This document shows positions 53,466 through 64,000 of a stretch of 64,000 bases of DNA, in pieces. A program made the position numbers and the translations under genes. A model generated the notes under the pieces. The model saw only the letters and a list, made by a program, of their open reading frames with translations. It was not told the DNA's origin and searched no databases. The first letter of the stretch is position 1. Every line of letters starts with the position of its first letter. Source of the DNA: Myotis daubentonii (taxonomy: Eukaryota > Chordata > Mammalia > Chiroptera > Vespertilionidae); assembly GCF_963259705.1 (NCBI RefSeq), contig NC_081848.1:56788895-56852894 (forward strand), written 5' to 3'.

Positions 53466-53731
53466 CAGTGATTTTCAACCAGTGTGCCTCAAGATTTTTA
53501 AGACATGCAATACCTGACTATTTAGTCAGGGGCACTGACCTCTTTAGAGTTCAAATTAAAAGAAGGGAAAAAAAAAAAGACAGCAGCCAACACAGCAATA
53601 GCTATCCAGTGTAAATGAATCAAAATTATACCTATTTTTTGTGCAGATCGGCAAAAAGTATATTTTTTGTGCCACAGAATTTTAGTGATTAATCCATGTG
53701 TGCCATGAGATGAAGAGGGTGAAGGTCACTG
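53466..53731. mobile_element. hAT-type MITE (bat nhAT-like), 266 bp
   Basis: Ends cagtgattttcaaccagtgt and gggtgaaggtcactg are inverted repeats of the CAGTG...CACTG hAT type. The interior includes 'gactatttagtcaggggcac', 'aaaattatacctattttttg' and 'gtgtgccatgagatgaagag', as in an abundant vespertilionid hAT MITE. The flanks atatagat and atgttgac match at only five of eight positions, so the target duplication has decayed. Non-coding. Confidence 0.82.
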
Positions 53732-54179
53732 ATGTTGACTGTTACTGGTATATCAAGAGCTTGTTTCCATCTGATCTGTGAACCCTGAGCATTCTCAGAG
53801 GCAGCAATGTTGACGACCTGCATTATGAGGTGGGGGTCAGAGGTTGGCGGGTTGGGGGAAGTGAAGTGGAAGGTCAAAGGACACATCCTAGGTCTCTAAA
53901 CCCCAAACTGTCCTACACAGTTCCCCTCCCCTGGACCACATCACAGCCAGGGAAGTAGTTGAGTCCTCTGAGCATTCTGGGTGCTTTGTTACGTGGCACC
54001 TCATGATATACTGCTTGGGGATAACTGGATCATGGGAAAGAGGGCATTTCCCCCTTTCTATTTTTCTCTAAGGTATAGATATTACTTTTACAATGGGAAA
54101 GAAGACCTTTGACTTAAAAATAAAAATCATATTCCCCCAAGAATTACTGTTTGGAACAACTGTTGCCAGGGCTGTCAGG
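53732..54179. other. Unique sequence, nothing recognised
   Basis: No repeat or exon can be supported between the hAT MITE and the L2. Confidence 0.35.
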
Positions 54180-54650
54180 GTTATTGGACACTCATTCAAT
54201 CATTCCTTTAGTGAGTATTTTCTGAGGCACCTCCCTGTTCCAGGATCTATGCTAGGCTCTGGGGATATGATGATAAATGTAAGTTTCCGTGGCTCCTGTC
54301 CTCACATCGTTTAAAGCCTGTGGGAGTGACAACAGTAATCACAGGGGCTCCCAGAAACAGAACATCCAGACAGGAACCTGATGCCATTGGAGGGTAGGAT
54401 GAGAGATTCATCCAAGGGAGAGGGTCAGAGGAGGCTTCCTTGAGCTGAAATCTTCGGGTGGAGTAGGAGTTACTGAGTGAAAGGGGAGGGAAGAGTGTGG
54501 CAGGCAGAGGGAACAGCATGGGCAAAAGCCCAGTGACACCAAGAGGAAGTGGAGGCGTGAGGCCCCGAAAAAGGCTCAGGGTGGCTGGAAATGGGCTCTG
54601 CATCTAGGAGGTGGGGAGGCGGCAGGGAAGCCCTGCCTGGGCCTGCAGGT
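54180..54650 (-). repeat. L2 LINE relic, long
   Basis: Reverse L2 over about 470 bp: cattcaatcattcctttagt, 'atgctaggctctggggatat', 'ggaggcttccttgagctgaa', 'ggcaggcagagggaacagca' and 'tgggcaaaagcccagtgaca'. This is continuous L2 order. Confidence 0.78.
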
Positions 54651-57299
54651 TGTCTTTATCTGAGAGCAGTAGCGAGGGGCTTGATATGACTTGCAGTGTG
54701 TTGAGCAGTAAGTAACCCTGGAAATGCAGAAATGCAGGAAGCTGCTAAGCCCCACTTGTGAGAGGCAGGCCTTTTTCAGTCTATGAAATGGGAAAACAAG
54801 CCAGTTCCAACGACCTTCAGGGTACGGGCAGCCGCCCCATCTTTGGGTTCACACAGTACCTGGAAGTTTCTGGTGCTGCCTGTGCTTTGGAATCAGAAAG
54901 GAAGAGTGCGTCTGTGTTCCCGCGCACACACTGCCAGTGGGTGCCCGTGCGTATGTCTGTGTGATGTCAGTCCCTGTCTGCACCCGAGTGGGTGCATTCC
55001 AGGTCCTTGGAACACAGAGGGAGAGAGCCCCCAGGTAGCCCACCCTCTGCTACCTTGGACAGCGCCCGCCCTGCTGTGACTCATTCCTGTAGTGCACCTT
55101 CATCCAGTGAGGGCCTCCTGGTGCCAGGTGCCTGGGAAGGAGAGAGGATTCTTGATCCAGACACAACCACTGCAGGTGGAGTCCAGTCTGCAGAGAACAC
55201 CCAGAGAGGGTTCAGGCCCCGGCTCTGCAGGGGCTGCTGCCTCAGCTTCTCTTTGTTCAGAGGCAGGTGCATCTGCCCACATCCAGTCCAAGAGGCACTG
55301 TATTTGCAGGAGTGCGAAGGAGCCTGTGACTCTCTGGGTAGGCGGCTGAGCCCCCAGAGAAGTCCCACTGCTGGACCACCCTAAGCTCAGGGCAGGAGGG
55401 AGCCCTCAAGGAGAGGGCTAAGCCCACTGAGGGTTTCTGGAGGTTGTGTGGAGGCAAACCCAGCACACTACTGCTCTGGTTTTCATTTCTGCTTCTGTCC
55501 TTGATGCTGTCCCTCTTCCTGCCTCTCTCCCTTTTGGTCCCAATTTCTGTTTCTGCTCCTCTCCTGCCCCTTCACCCCTGAGTGCTCCTGTGACAGGACT
55601 GAGTCTCATTTCCCAGCTGTCCCAGCCCCAGCAGGCAGGTCCCAGCCCTGGCAGGCAGGTCCCGGTCTCGCTGTTCCCCACAAAGTTGTAAGTTGGGAGA
55701 GTTTTGAGTTGGCCTCAGGCAGGAACCGAGAGTGTCCCCATCAGCACAATGGGTAAAAATGCCCACATCTGGAGGTTTGTGAGGATTAGCTGGGATAATG
55801 CATGTAAAGTGCCCAGAGGCCTGCCTGGCGTGTCCCTAATACATCCCTAATTAGGGATAATCGTTATCAGGAATAACCGATCTCAGCAGCTCAGAGAGTG
55901 ACAGGGAGAGAGGGTGTCTTCCGATCAGTAGAACAACTGGTGCTTGTTAAGTACCTGCTACTACCGCTGGCTAACACCTGAGCATGCTATGTGTGCTGGG
56001 CCCTGGGCAGAGCAGCTGCCATTATGACCCAAGATCACACAGCAAGGATGCGTGGAGGAGGTATTCCAACCATGTGGCGTAACTGTGGGGCACGTGGCAC
56101 ATGTGAGACCAGGACCAGTACCAGTGGTGTGTAACATACTACTGTTAATGTGCAACCTATGAGGGTGTCTATACCTGGCCTTCTTGTGAGGAGATACCAT
56201 GTTATTCGGAGCACCCCATTGCTGTCATTCTGCTGGTGTCCATGCCTTACCAATGGCCATTTCGTGTGAGGTCCACGAAGTCAGCAGGGTCTCTAGAAGG
56301 AAGTGTGTGCCCCTTCTTTCCCGAGCATCTCACTTGATGGGAGGCTCCACTTTGTGCTGACCTCTGCCCTCTGCTCTCTGCCACACATCTTTTTATTTTT
56401 ATTTCTTTCATATCTCTTCTTGGATGCTCACTGATGAGGAGAATGTGGCTAATATCAGGTGAAGGGGTAGCCACGGGCCTGCATTTCCTGTTTGGAGTGG
56501 GATCCAAGCTCTTGTGTAGCCATGTATTTAAACTCTAATGGACCTCTCTAAGCTGAATCTTCACTTTCCAAAAGAATTCTAATCATCCAAGCAAATCATC
56601 CTTTGAAAATGGATGGACTGCTATATTTGGACTGAGCGACACTGGATTCTCTTAAAGCGGGCTCACATGACTTCACTAGAAGCCGCTCCCTGGTTTTATG
56701 GGGAACGCGGAGGGGTGGGGGAGTAATGAAGGTGTGTTTCTCTCCTGCTTGGGCCGCTGGTGAAGATCGTGAGGGACAAGTGATCCAGGGCAAGGAGAAG
56801 GCGTGGAGGGCTACAGACATTGTTCTTAGACACTTGAGGACCCCCATACGAAGAGGAAGACACGTATTTGTGGTGTTAGGAAGGTTAAATGAGGACTCTG
56901 GGTAGACAAGTTCCTGTTCAGTTAAAGGAGGAACCCTCTGACCACCAGAGCTCGGGGAAGGGGGGCAGGATGCTTTCAGAGGTAATGACCTCTCTCGGTC
57001 CTGGAGGCACACAAGTCAAAACTGTGGCCGCTTGGCAGGGCAATTGTAGGGAGAACTAGATTCTCTGAGGGAGGTGTGTGTGTGTGTGTGTGTGTGTTGG
57101 GTGACTGCCCTCCTGTGTCTGTGGGTGGGGTGCACATCCTGTCCACATTTTATTATTATTTTTGCATGTATATTTAATTTGGATTTCTTGCAAAGAGTAT
57201 GTAGTGATTTTGTAATAAAAATAGATGAAAAATTCACCTTGAGTCAAAATTGGCTCTGAATTATATGTCACTGAAGAAAGATCAGTGGATGACAAGTCA
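54651..57299. other. Unique sequence, MIR fragment at 55775-55870 and (TG)n at 57075-57098
   Basis: The MIR piece reads ttgtgaggattagctgggat, 'aatgcatgtaaagtgcccag'. The (TG)n run lies at 57075-57098. Numerous overlapping frames at 54758-55691 (up to 130 codons) and a 138-codon minus frame at 56596-57012 have no domains or splice support. A short duplication at about 55629-55664 repeats aggcaggtcccagccctgg. No gene is recognised. Confidence 0.45.
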
Positions 57300-57445
57300 A
57301 AATACGTAGGAACTAGCCTCAGCCTAGCTACTCTCTGTCCATATCATGAGGCAAGGTACATTAGCACTCTTGGCCTCAGTTTGTGCATCTGTAAAATGGG
57401 AGACTGGACTATATATACTGAGCTTGGGCCTGTACAGCTCTGATA
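57300..57445 (+). repeat. MIR-like SINE relic
   Basis: Forward: ggcctcagtttgtgcatctg, 'taaaatgggagactggacta' and 'tgtacagctctgatactc', the order found in MIR-family (MIR3-like) elements. Confidence 0.6.
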
Positions 57446-58679
57446 CTCAGACTGGGATGCAGTGATGGGGTAGGGCTAGTGACCCCAGAGGGACATGGGT
57501 CCTTGAGCAGTATCCACTTTGTCAATACTGCTCTATCCCTGACTCTGCTCAGCACCCTCCATCTGGAGATGTGTGGGTGGGGCGGCTGCATCATTGATGT
57601 CCCAGAACCTCTATGATGCCTACACAGCTGGCTTTTGGAGAAGTAAATCTGGGAGATGGCACTACTGGCTTCCCCTTCCACCAGCCTGTCTCTGTCTCCT
57701 TAACCGCAACTGGCTTTTCCACATACTGTGCTCCTGCCGCCATGGTGAACCTGTGGTGCTAGCCTTACGCTCTGGCTTGTCATTCCTCTGAGTCCCCTCT
57801 GAGCTCCACTCACCACTCTGCTCCTTTGTCCCTGAACTTAACACCCCTGCCTCCGTTCTCTAACCTTCTGGGGGATCCTTCCCTTACTTACTGATACCGA
57901 ACCCCGGTTTCCCCTTTGACTCCCAGTTCTGCACAGCCCCTTGATTCTGGTGAGACCCATCATTTGGGATTGAGAGACACCGTGCCTCTCTCAGCTGCAT
58001 GCAAATCCCCTTCTGGGCAGCAGCCTGCCTCAGCCCCCCGATACCCTGCCCGCTCCAGGGGAGAAGGATTTGGACCCTCTCCTTCACCCACAGACATGCT
58101 CACAGTTGGTGGGTGAGCAGCGCTTTTGGACATATCCTCAACCTCTGGCAAGCACCTTTTCTGCACCCTGGGCCACTGTTATTCCAGTTGCAGCTGGATA
58201 ACAGTCAGAGCACATTGATTTCTCCCAGGGCTTTAATAACCCTGAGCTTCAGTTTGCCTATTGGCTCTTTTGTAATGTATTAGCCTCATAAAATGGTCAC
58301 TTTCGGTTAAAAGATCTTATTACTGCAAAAAGAGATGTTGAATCACACTTTCAAGGTCACTGGTGAAATGTGATCTTTGAGACTCGTTGGCCCTGGTCCA
58401 GGGCATGGGGAAGTGGATGTTAAGAAGATAAATTAGAAGTCAAAACACAGCTTTGTTTTCCCTTGTGAATGAGGCTGAGTGTCTGTGATGAATTTTGCAA
58501 GGAAAAAAAAATCAAAACTCCCTCTCTCTTCTGCACACTTCCTGTTACCTTCAGAAGTCAGATCCCAACCTGGAGAGGTGGTCAGCGCCACTTTATTTCA
58601 GCCCTGACATTGCCAGGATGGTCATTTCTGTGGGTAGTACCAAAGGTGAGGCCAGGTATTTTTCAACTCCATGCAGTTC
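57446..58679. other. Unique sequence, nothing recognised
   Basis: Frames of 60-121 codons on both strands overlap and show no domains. An A-run lies at 58501-58509. No repeat identified. Confidence 0.4.
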
Positions 58680-58995
58680 AAAGACTCTTTGCTGACGGGC
58701 TCGCTCCGTGCCAGGCACAGTGTGCGTGGATGGAGTCACAGAAGAATGTGACAAGGTTCCTGCCCTGGGGGTCTCCTATCCTCTGGGCTGGGAGGATGGA
58801 CACATGTGGCCAGTGTGCTGCTGGAATAAGATGACAGATCCTGGGCCGAGCACTCTGGGTAGGTTTTCTCATCCATCCTAAGCTGTAGGCACTATGATCA
58901 GCTCCATTGATGGTGAGGAAACGGAGGCTTAGAGAGGTTAAAATGCCCAAGGCCAGTGGTAGAGCTGAGCCTGGAGCCAGGCCTGACTCCAAAGT
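58680..58995 (-). repeat. L2-like edge and MIR relic, reverse orientation
   Basis: 58690-58770 (cgtgccaggcacagtgtgcg, 'aaggttcctgccctggggg') looks like L2. 58865-58990 (tggtgaggaaacggaggctt, 'agagaggttaaaatgcccaa', 'ggtagagctgagcctggagc') is a clear MIR core. Confidence 0.7.
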
Positions 58996-59099
58996 CAGCT
59001 TCCCCTTTACCATATATGGTAGTGCCCCTCCCGGCACCCAGACAAGCCCAGGCCCAGTGGCTAGGATACAGAGAAGCATCTTTAGTTTGTGCAGCTAAC

Positions 59100-59880
59100 C
59101 CCCCTTGAATGCCAGGGTTGAAGAATGGGTGCTTGGGGCCTTCTAGGCTATCTTTTAACAGAAAGTGTAGGGACTTTGGTTTTTGCACTGAGGGGAATGA
59201 AAACCCAGTAGAGGTTTTTGAGCAGAGGAGAGACCACATCCAGCTTACATATTAAAGGGCTCATTCATGTTGCTGTTGGACAAAGGCTGGAAGGGGTGCG
59301 GGCAGAAGGAGAGCAGCTATAAGGTCATAACCTTGACACTCATGAGTGTCAAGGGCAACTTAAATTGTGGCTGTAGCCATGGAAGTGGAAGAAAAGGTTC
59401 GATTCTGGATACTCAACAAGCACTATTTGTTGACAGATGAGTTCTAGATTATGAAAGTGAGGAGTTAAGAAAGACTCTCAAGTTTTTGGCTTGAGGCTGT
59501 GGAAACATGAAATTGCTATTTAATGAATCTGGGAAGGCAGGAGAAGACGCAAGTGTGAGAAAATGTGGAGGCTGGGTTTGTACACACTAAGGGTTGAGCT
59601 GCCTGTTAGTCCCCCACGTGGAGGTGGTTGAGTATGAGTGTGGGGTTCAGGGAAGTCCAGTCCTGATACATACATTTGGAAGCCATCAGAGTATAAGTGG
59701 TATTTAAAACCATGACACTGGGAATAAGTACAGAGGGAAAAGAGACCCTCGGTCTGATCTCTAGGGCACTCACTCCAACATTAAGATGTCAGGAAAATGA
59801 GGAGCATTGGCGAAAGATAAAGGAGGAACATCCAGCGAGGTAAGAAGAAAAGCAAGAGTGATTAACGTTAGAAAAATGAG
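59100..59880 (-). repeat. Long L2-type LINE relic
   Basis: Segments in order: agaggtttttgagcagagga, 'catattaaagggctcattca', 'ctcaagtttttggcttgagg', 'ccacgtggaggtggttgagt', 'agccatcagagtataagtgg' and 'gggcactcactccaacatta'. They follow a widespread mammalian LINE (L2-like) in reverse. About 780 bp survive with indels. Confidence 0.6.
59331..59354. repeat. Perfect 24-bp palindrome
   Basis: ccttgacactca followed directly by its exact reverse complement tgagtgtcaagg. It lies within the L2-like relic but no other copy is seen in the window. Confidence 0.97.
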
Positions 59881-60599
59881 GTTCGTTGCCATTCTCCCTT
59901 CTTCCATCCAAGGTTGCTTACATTAGAGCATGTTTGAGAGTTCTGTGGTATGAGGGAAGACTTCTAGATGATCTGTGATCTGGGCTGATTCCAGAGGATG
60001 GACAGAGTGACAAAGTGTGGCTGGGTGACTTGGAGAAAGGTGGCATCTCTATGATGGTTCTGACTTGTTCATAGGTGAGAGAGTTGAATGAAAATCCAGT
60101 TAACTTTGAATTAATTAATTAGTTAATTTCATTCAATAGAAAATCACCAGCATCCATGCTGGACAGAGTATAGAAGTAGTGTCTTCAGGCACTCCCAGTC
60201 CTGTGGGGTGTTGAGATGTCATAGACATTCATGATATGGAACATCGGTTCCTCTGATGGAGGCAAAGGGGATATGGGAGCACTGAAGAGAGACCTCTCAT
60301 AGTAAAACAAACCTCAAAAGCCAGAGTTTCATTCAGTAAGAGCGTTGGAGCATGTAATAGACCATGGGTCGTAAGGAATCACAAGGAAGAGGGGAATGAG
60401 TTATCTTTGTCAAAGAACTGGAGGTCTCCTTGTCCTGTTCCAGAGGGAGCCTGGTGAAGGGTTTTACCAGCTCCAAAGGTTCTATCTGGGTGGTAAGGAA
60501 GCAATGTTTTGGCTTTCCCATTGGTTCCAGCTGGTATCTTTCTTCAATCTCTGGGAATCACATTGGCCCTCTTACCAGCCAGCTTGTATGTCATCCAGG
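59881..60599. other. Unique sequence, nothing recognised
   Basis: A short AT stretch (tgaattaattaattagttaa, about 60108-60127) and possible decayed L2 at 60140-60240. No gene is recognised. Confidence 0.4.
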
Positions 60600-60790
60600 G
60601 CAGTGCAGGGGAAACAGCACAGGATTTGAAGCCAGATGGATTGGTTGGAATCTCAGCATTAACCCTGGCTAACTGTGTGGCTGTAGGTCAGTCAGTAACC
60701 TGCCTAAGTCCCTTTCCCCAAACATAGAATGGGGACACATGGTTCCTAACTCACAGGTCATTGGAGGTTGAGGCTGTTACTAGCTTATCT
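60600..60790 (+). repeat. MIR SINE relic
   Basis: Forward MIR: acagcacaggatttgaagcc, 'ctaactgtgtggctgtaggt', 'cagtaacctgcctaagtccc' and 'catagaatggggacacatgg'. Confidence 0.75.
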
Positions 60791-62194
60791 AGTGCCTTTG
60801 TGAGAGATAGATTAGAAAAAAGATATTCCTTCCTCAGGACACTTTACTGTCACCTTCCAGCCTATGATGTGAATGGTGCCCCCTCGGGTTGGGCAGGATG
60901 AACCTTCTCTGTTGCATAAATGATAGCTGCTACTATTATATTCATTGTTATCATCTTGATAGAAAATAGCTCCAACCTGACCTTTTGGTGGGTTAGTTGG
61001 ATTAGCCTGATGCCTGGTAAATCAGATTTCGTCATGCAAGAGCATCTCTTCTGAATAGCTAATCTATAACCATGACGACAGGCAGGGCTGTGCCAGGAGC
61101 TGTGTCTTCTTATTAGAGCTTCTTTAGCACTCAGTGTCAAAGGCTGAAGGTCGTCGAAATGTTGGCTATCTCTAGATGGTTGTGCTGCCAAAATAACTCC
61201 TACAGCAGAGCAGACTGTCTCCAGCCATTGGAGATCAAAATAGAACCTAATGGATTTAGGAAGCAATCAATGCTTCTAAAGACATTTATGGGTTGTAGCC
61301 CATTAAATATTAATTCTCTCTGTTTGTCTTTGAGAATATATTTTATATGTTAATGCATTATTGAAAGATGCTTATAATGTTAAGTGACTTAAGACCCAAG
61401 CACTGAATGGCTGGATTTATTTTTCTTTGTGATATACATGTAAAATATAAAGACAAAACCAAACCCCACGGACCATGCTGGCAGCCATGAGTCGACAGCC
61501 ACGGCATCATACTACACTGTTGTACAATGAAGTTGTTTTATTCACATTTTGATGGGCAAATAAATAACTTATGTATGGCATTTCCCACCTAATAAAATGT
61601 TTCACTGTTGGATTTACTGGACACATTTATGAAATCACAACTGTGCAGCTCAGGTTTATTTGGCCTTAATGACAGTAGGGCCGGGGAGGGCTGTATCTGG
61701 ATCGTCAGTGTATAGAACGAAGCAGTTGGAGGAGGAGTGATCACAAATCAAAGGAAGCAAGGGCAATCCAGGAGATGCAGGGAAACCAATTTAAGATGGA
61801 ATCAGAGCACGGTAGACATTTGGGTTTCAAGAATGGGTGTGGCATACTCTACCCGAAAATACTCAGGGTGTGTTCTTGGTGTAGCTCCTGGAACATTGCA
61901 TGACGTAAGGAATGACTTATTGTACCTTTTAGTGGCCACAGACCACACTGAAAATCTCAAGTCTGGTGCCATCCTGAAGAAACATGGTCACATTTACATG
62001 CACACAAAATTCTTCACGTGATTTCCCAGGGTTCTTTACCCCCTGCATAGACTGGGCTCTGCTCTAGGCCAACAATCTGGTTTTTCACTCCAGAATGCCA
62101 GAGCCCAAAGAGGCGGTGGCCCACTCCGAGTCACATAGCTCCTGGTACTCATGCCAACACCACTGCTCTAGAGGGTGGAACAGGGTTAACTTGG
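60791..62194. promoter_or_regulatory. Long repeat-free block, possible conserved non-coding cluster
   Basis: About 1.4 kb lack a recognisable dispersed repeat. The block 60900-61400 is the best enhancer-like text in the window: ttgcataaatgatagctgct, 'catgcaagagcatctcttct', 'cattaaatattaattctctc', 'tgttaatgcattattgaaag', with many TAAT cores. The 134-codon minus frame (60862-61266) and 94-codon plus frame (61737-62021) have no domains. Inference from texture and repeat exclusion. Confidence 0.35.
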
Positions 62195-62420
62195 CATCGA
62201 GGAGAATAGACTCAGAAGCAAGACTGCCTTGGTTCATATCCTAGGTTTGCTACTTATTAATGTTTTGACTTGAGCAAGTTATTTATCTTTCTGTGTCTAA
62301 AATTTCCTCATGTGTAAAATGCAGATAACAATAGCACCCACTACACAGACTTATTGGGAATAATAAATGAGCCGATATACTCAGAGCTGGAAGCTTGAAA
62401 CAGTAAGCACTTAGAAGTAT
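62195..62420 (+). repeat. Nearly full-length MIR SINE
   Basis: Forward MIR: actcagaagcaagactgcct, 'cttgagcaagttatttatct', 'ctaaaatttcctcatgtgta', 'attgggaataataaatgagc' and 'acagtaagcacttagaagta'. Confidence 0.85.
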
Positions 62421-62489
62421 TGGTTTCTATCTTTGTGTGCCTAGATCAAGGTCCCTCGCAATATGCTTTCCTAGCTCTTTGTAGGTTTC

Positions 62490-62865
62490 CATCTCAGTCT
62501 ATTGCCCACCCCCCATGTCTATATCATAATGTATATAACTTTGAAATTATCTTCCCTGTTTATTTGTTTGCTTATCTATTTCTTGTCTATTTGAGTGTCA
62601 AAAGATACTTACTGCTTCATCTTCAAAACCTAGAGCAGCTCCTGGCACATAGTAAGCAGCACTAGACATTTATTGGATAACTGAATGGATGAAGGACTAG
62701 GCCTTATTCATTGTCCATGTAAACTCATGTGATTAAGTACTATCTGTCTCCTTCTTAGATAGAAGCTCTGCAAGTGCATCACGTACGGATTTCTCTTCAT
62801 CCCTCAACCCTGCACCTGGCACATTGTAGGTTCTCAATAAGTATATGTTATTGAAGTGTATGAAT
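62490..62865 (+). repeat. Two L2 LINE 3' ends
   Basis: The first (62490-62700) ends 'cagctcctggcacatagtaa', 'gcactagacatttattggat'. The second (62750-62860) ends 'tgcacctggcacattgtagg', 'ttctcaataagtatatgtta'. Both are forward. Confidence 0.72.
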
Positions 62866-62999
62866 GCTTATATGAGACAGGAGAGGGTAACACTAACAGA
62901 GCAAGTGTAAAGAGAAGAGAGAAAAGTAGAAAAAAAGGATGTCACTTAAGGTCCAACATTTATGCCACCCCCTCCCCACCATTTCATTTATTACTGAAG

Positions 63000-63238
63000 C
63001 AATAGTTGGTGGTTAACCGCCCAGACTCCAGAACTGAATTCAACCACTTATAATGTATGAGTCTGGGGCAACTTATCTAACCTCTCTGTGCCTCTGCTTA
63101 CCTATCTGAAATATGGGGTTTTTACCAGCACCTATCTTATAAGGCTGTTAAAAGGATGAGGAGTTAATCTCTGCAAAGGGCTTACAACAGAGACAGGCAA
63201 ATAGTAAATGCTCAATAGATGCCAGCTCTTATCATGTA
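63000..63238 (+). repeat. Nearly full-length MIR SINE
   Basis: Forward MIR from ggtggttaaccgcccagact through 'cttatctaacctctctgtgc', 'ttataaggctgttaaaagga' and 'gcaaatagtaaatgctcaat'. It covers head, core and tail. Confidence 0.88.
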
Positions 63239-63266
63239 TTTGCTAATTCAGCAAACATTAATGGAG

Positions 63267-63270
<4 letters not shown>

Positions 63271-63337
<67 letters not shown>
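63271..63337 (+). repeat. (TC)n microsatellite, 67 bp
   Basis: About 33 uninterrupted TC units. A pure pyrimidine mirror repeat of this length can form intramolecular triplex (H-DNA). Confidence 0.98.
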
Positions 63338-63341
<4 letters not shown>

Positions 63342-64000
63342 CCCCTCTCTCCATATATAAATTCTGATATTTCCCACCCACAATTCAATTCAAGAGGCAA
63401 TGCTTATTCCAAGTGAGGCGCTGGTGAGGCCCACGGAAGGGAAGGAACTTGCCGGTAGTGAAGGAGACAGATGTGGGTGGATGCAATTAGCTCTGCTCCC
63501 CCTACCAAGCTCAGGTCTCCCTCCTCTCACCTGGGTGACTCCCTGAACTCCCACCCTGAGTTGTGGGTGGGAAAGACCAGAATGCAGTTGCCTCTAGGCC
63601 CGTGAGGCCAATGGTGGGGAAGCAGCTTCCAGCTCTCTGTGATGCTTGCATAGGTACAGTGTCTGCAGCCCTAAGCCTGGACTCAGAGCAGTGAGACATT
63701 TTTATACTGTATACTGCATTGCAAATCAGATTATTTTTTTAAAAAAAATTAATGCCATCTGTCATTTAAAAAAATTAAATGTGTCTTTGTCTCTGCTCTT
63801 GGAAAATACTAGCTCTTAATTTTTATGCTAAATTGAGTGATCACAACCCAAGAGCTCAGTGATTTTGCACTTTAAACATTTACCCCATGATTTATCTCCT
63901 TCCAATGAATTCATGATTAAATTTTAAACCCACACTCCTATTCAGCAGGGAGTAGAAGAACAGAGGGTAAAATGCCTTTTTTTCTCCTTTTTGAAAAAGT
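63338..64000. other. Unique sequence, AT-rich possible conserved element at 63700-64000
   Basis: 63700-64000 is AT-rich and repeat-free (ttaatgccatctgtcattta, atgaattcatgattaaattt) with homeodomain-like cores. It may continue past the window edge. No gene is recognised. Confidence 0.3.

Overview
The window is chromosomal DNA of a placental mammal, almost certainly a vespertilionid (evening) bat. The diagnosis rests on repeats. There are five tRNA-derived SINEs of the Ves type, three non-autonomous Helitrons of the HeliBat type (5' TC, 3' hairpin plus CTAG, A|T target), two SPIN-type hAT MITEs with perfect 8-bp target duplications, a further hAT MITE of a kind abundant in Myotis-like bats, and two 3' ends of a young L1. 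Beneath these lies the usual ancient mammalian layer: MIR, L2, L1M, MaLR LTRs and a Tigger-type MITE. All family names are from recognition by eye, not from a search.

No complete protein-coding gene is visible. Most open frames are chance frames in GC-rich or low-complexity DNA. The one convincing gene-related feature is a CpG island at about 1.9-2.6 kb. It holds an inverted CCAAT box, an X-box-like motif and, at 2144/2145, a good splice donor on the + strand. This looks like the TATA-less promoter and non-coding first exon of a gene transcribed rightwards. If so, much of the window may be its first intron, or otherwise intergenic DNA. Two much weaker exon candidates lie at 677-843 and 41215-41241.

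Layout. 0-0.5 kb: L1 3' end and a MIR. 0.5-3.6 kb: candidate exon, CpG island, then a 600-bp A-poor TG-rich block and a second GC-rich patch. 3.6-10 kb: mostly unique DNA, including a 392-codon frame of doubtful meaning and long TG/GA runs. 10-20 kb: L1M, L2, MIR and MaLR relics with one Ves SINE. 20-26 kb: Ves SINEs, a Tigger MITE, and two HeliBats joined end to end inside a MIR. 26-32 kb: unique DNA that reads like conserved non-coding sequence, then a dense MIR cluster. 32-33.2 kb: two SPIN elements, the second inside an L2. 33-42 kb: unique DNA with MIR/L2 and a 38-bp minisatellite. 42-46.4 kb: LTR and L1 relics, a HeliBat inside L1 ORF2 sequence, and a Ves SINE. 46-54.7 kb: L2, MIR, an L1 3' end, a Ves SINE, a MaLR LTR and the second hAT MITE. 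55-64 kb: mostly unique DNA with MIR/L2 and a long CT tract.

The most informative history is in the nested insertions: HeliBat pair in MIR, SPIN in L2, HeliBat in L1. Their order and exact junctions can be read base by base. Nothing resembling a CRISPR array, operon or other prokaryotic system is present.
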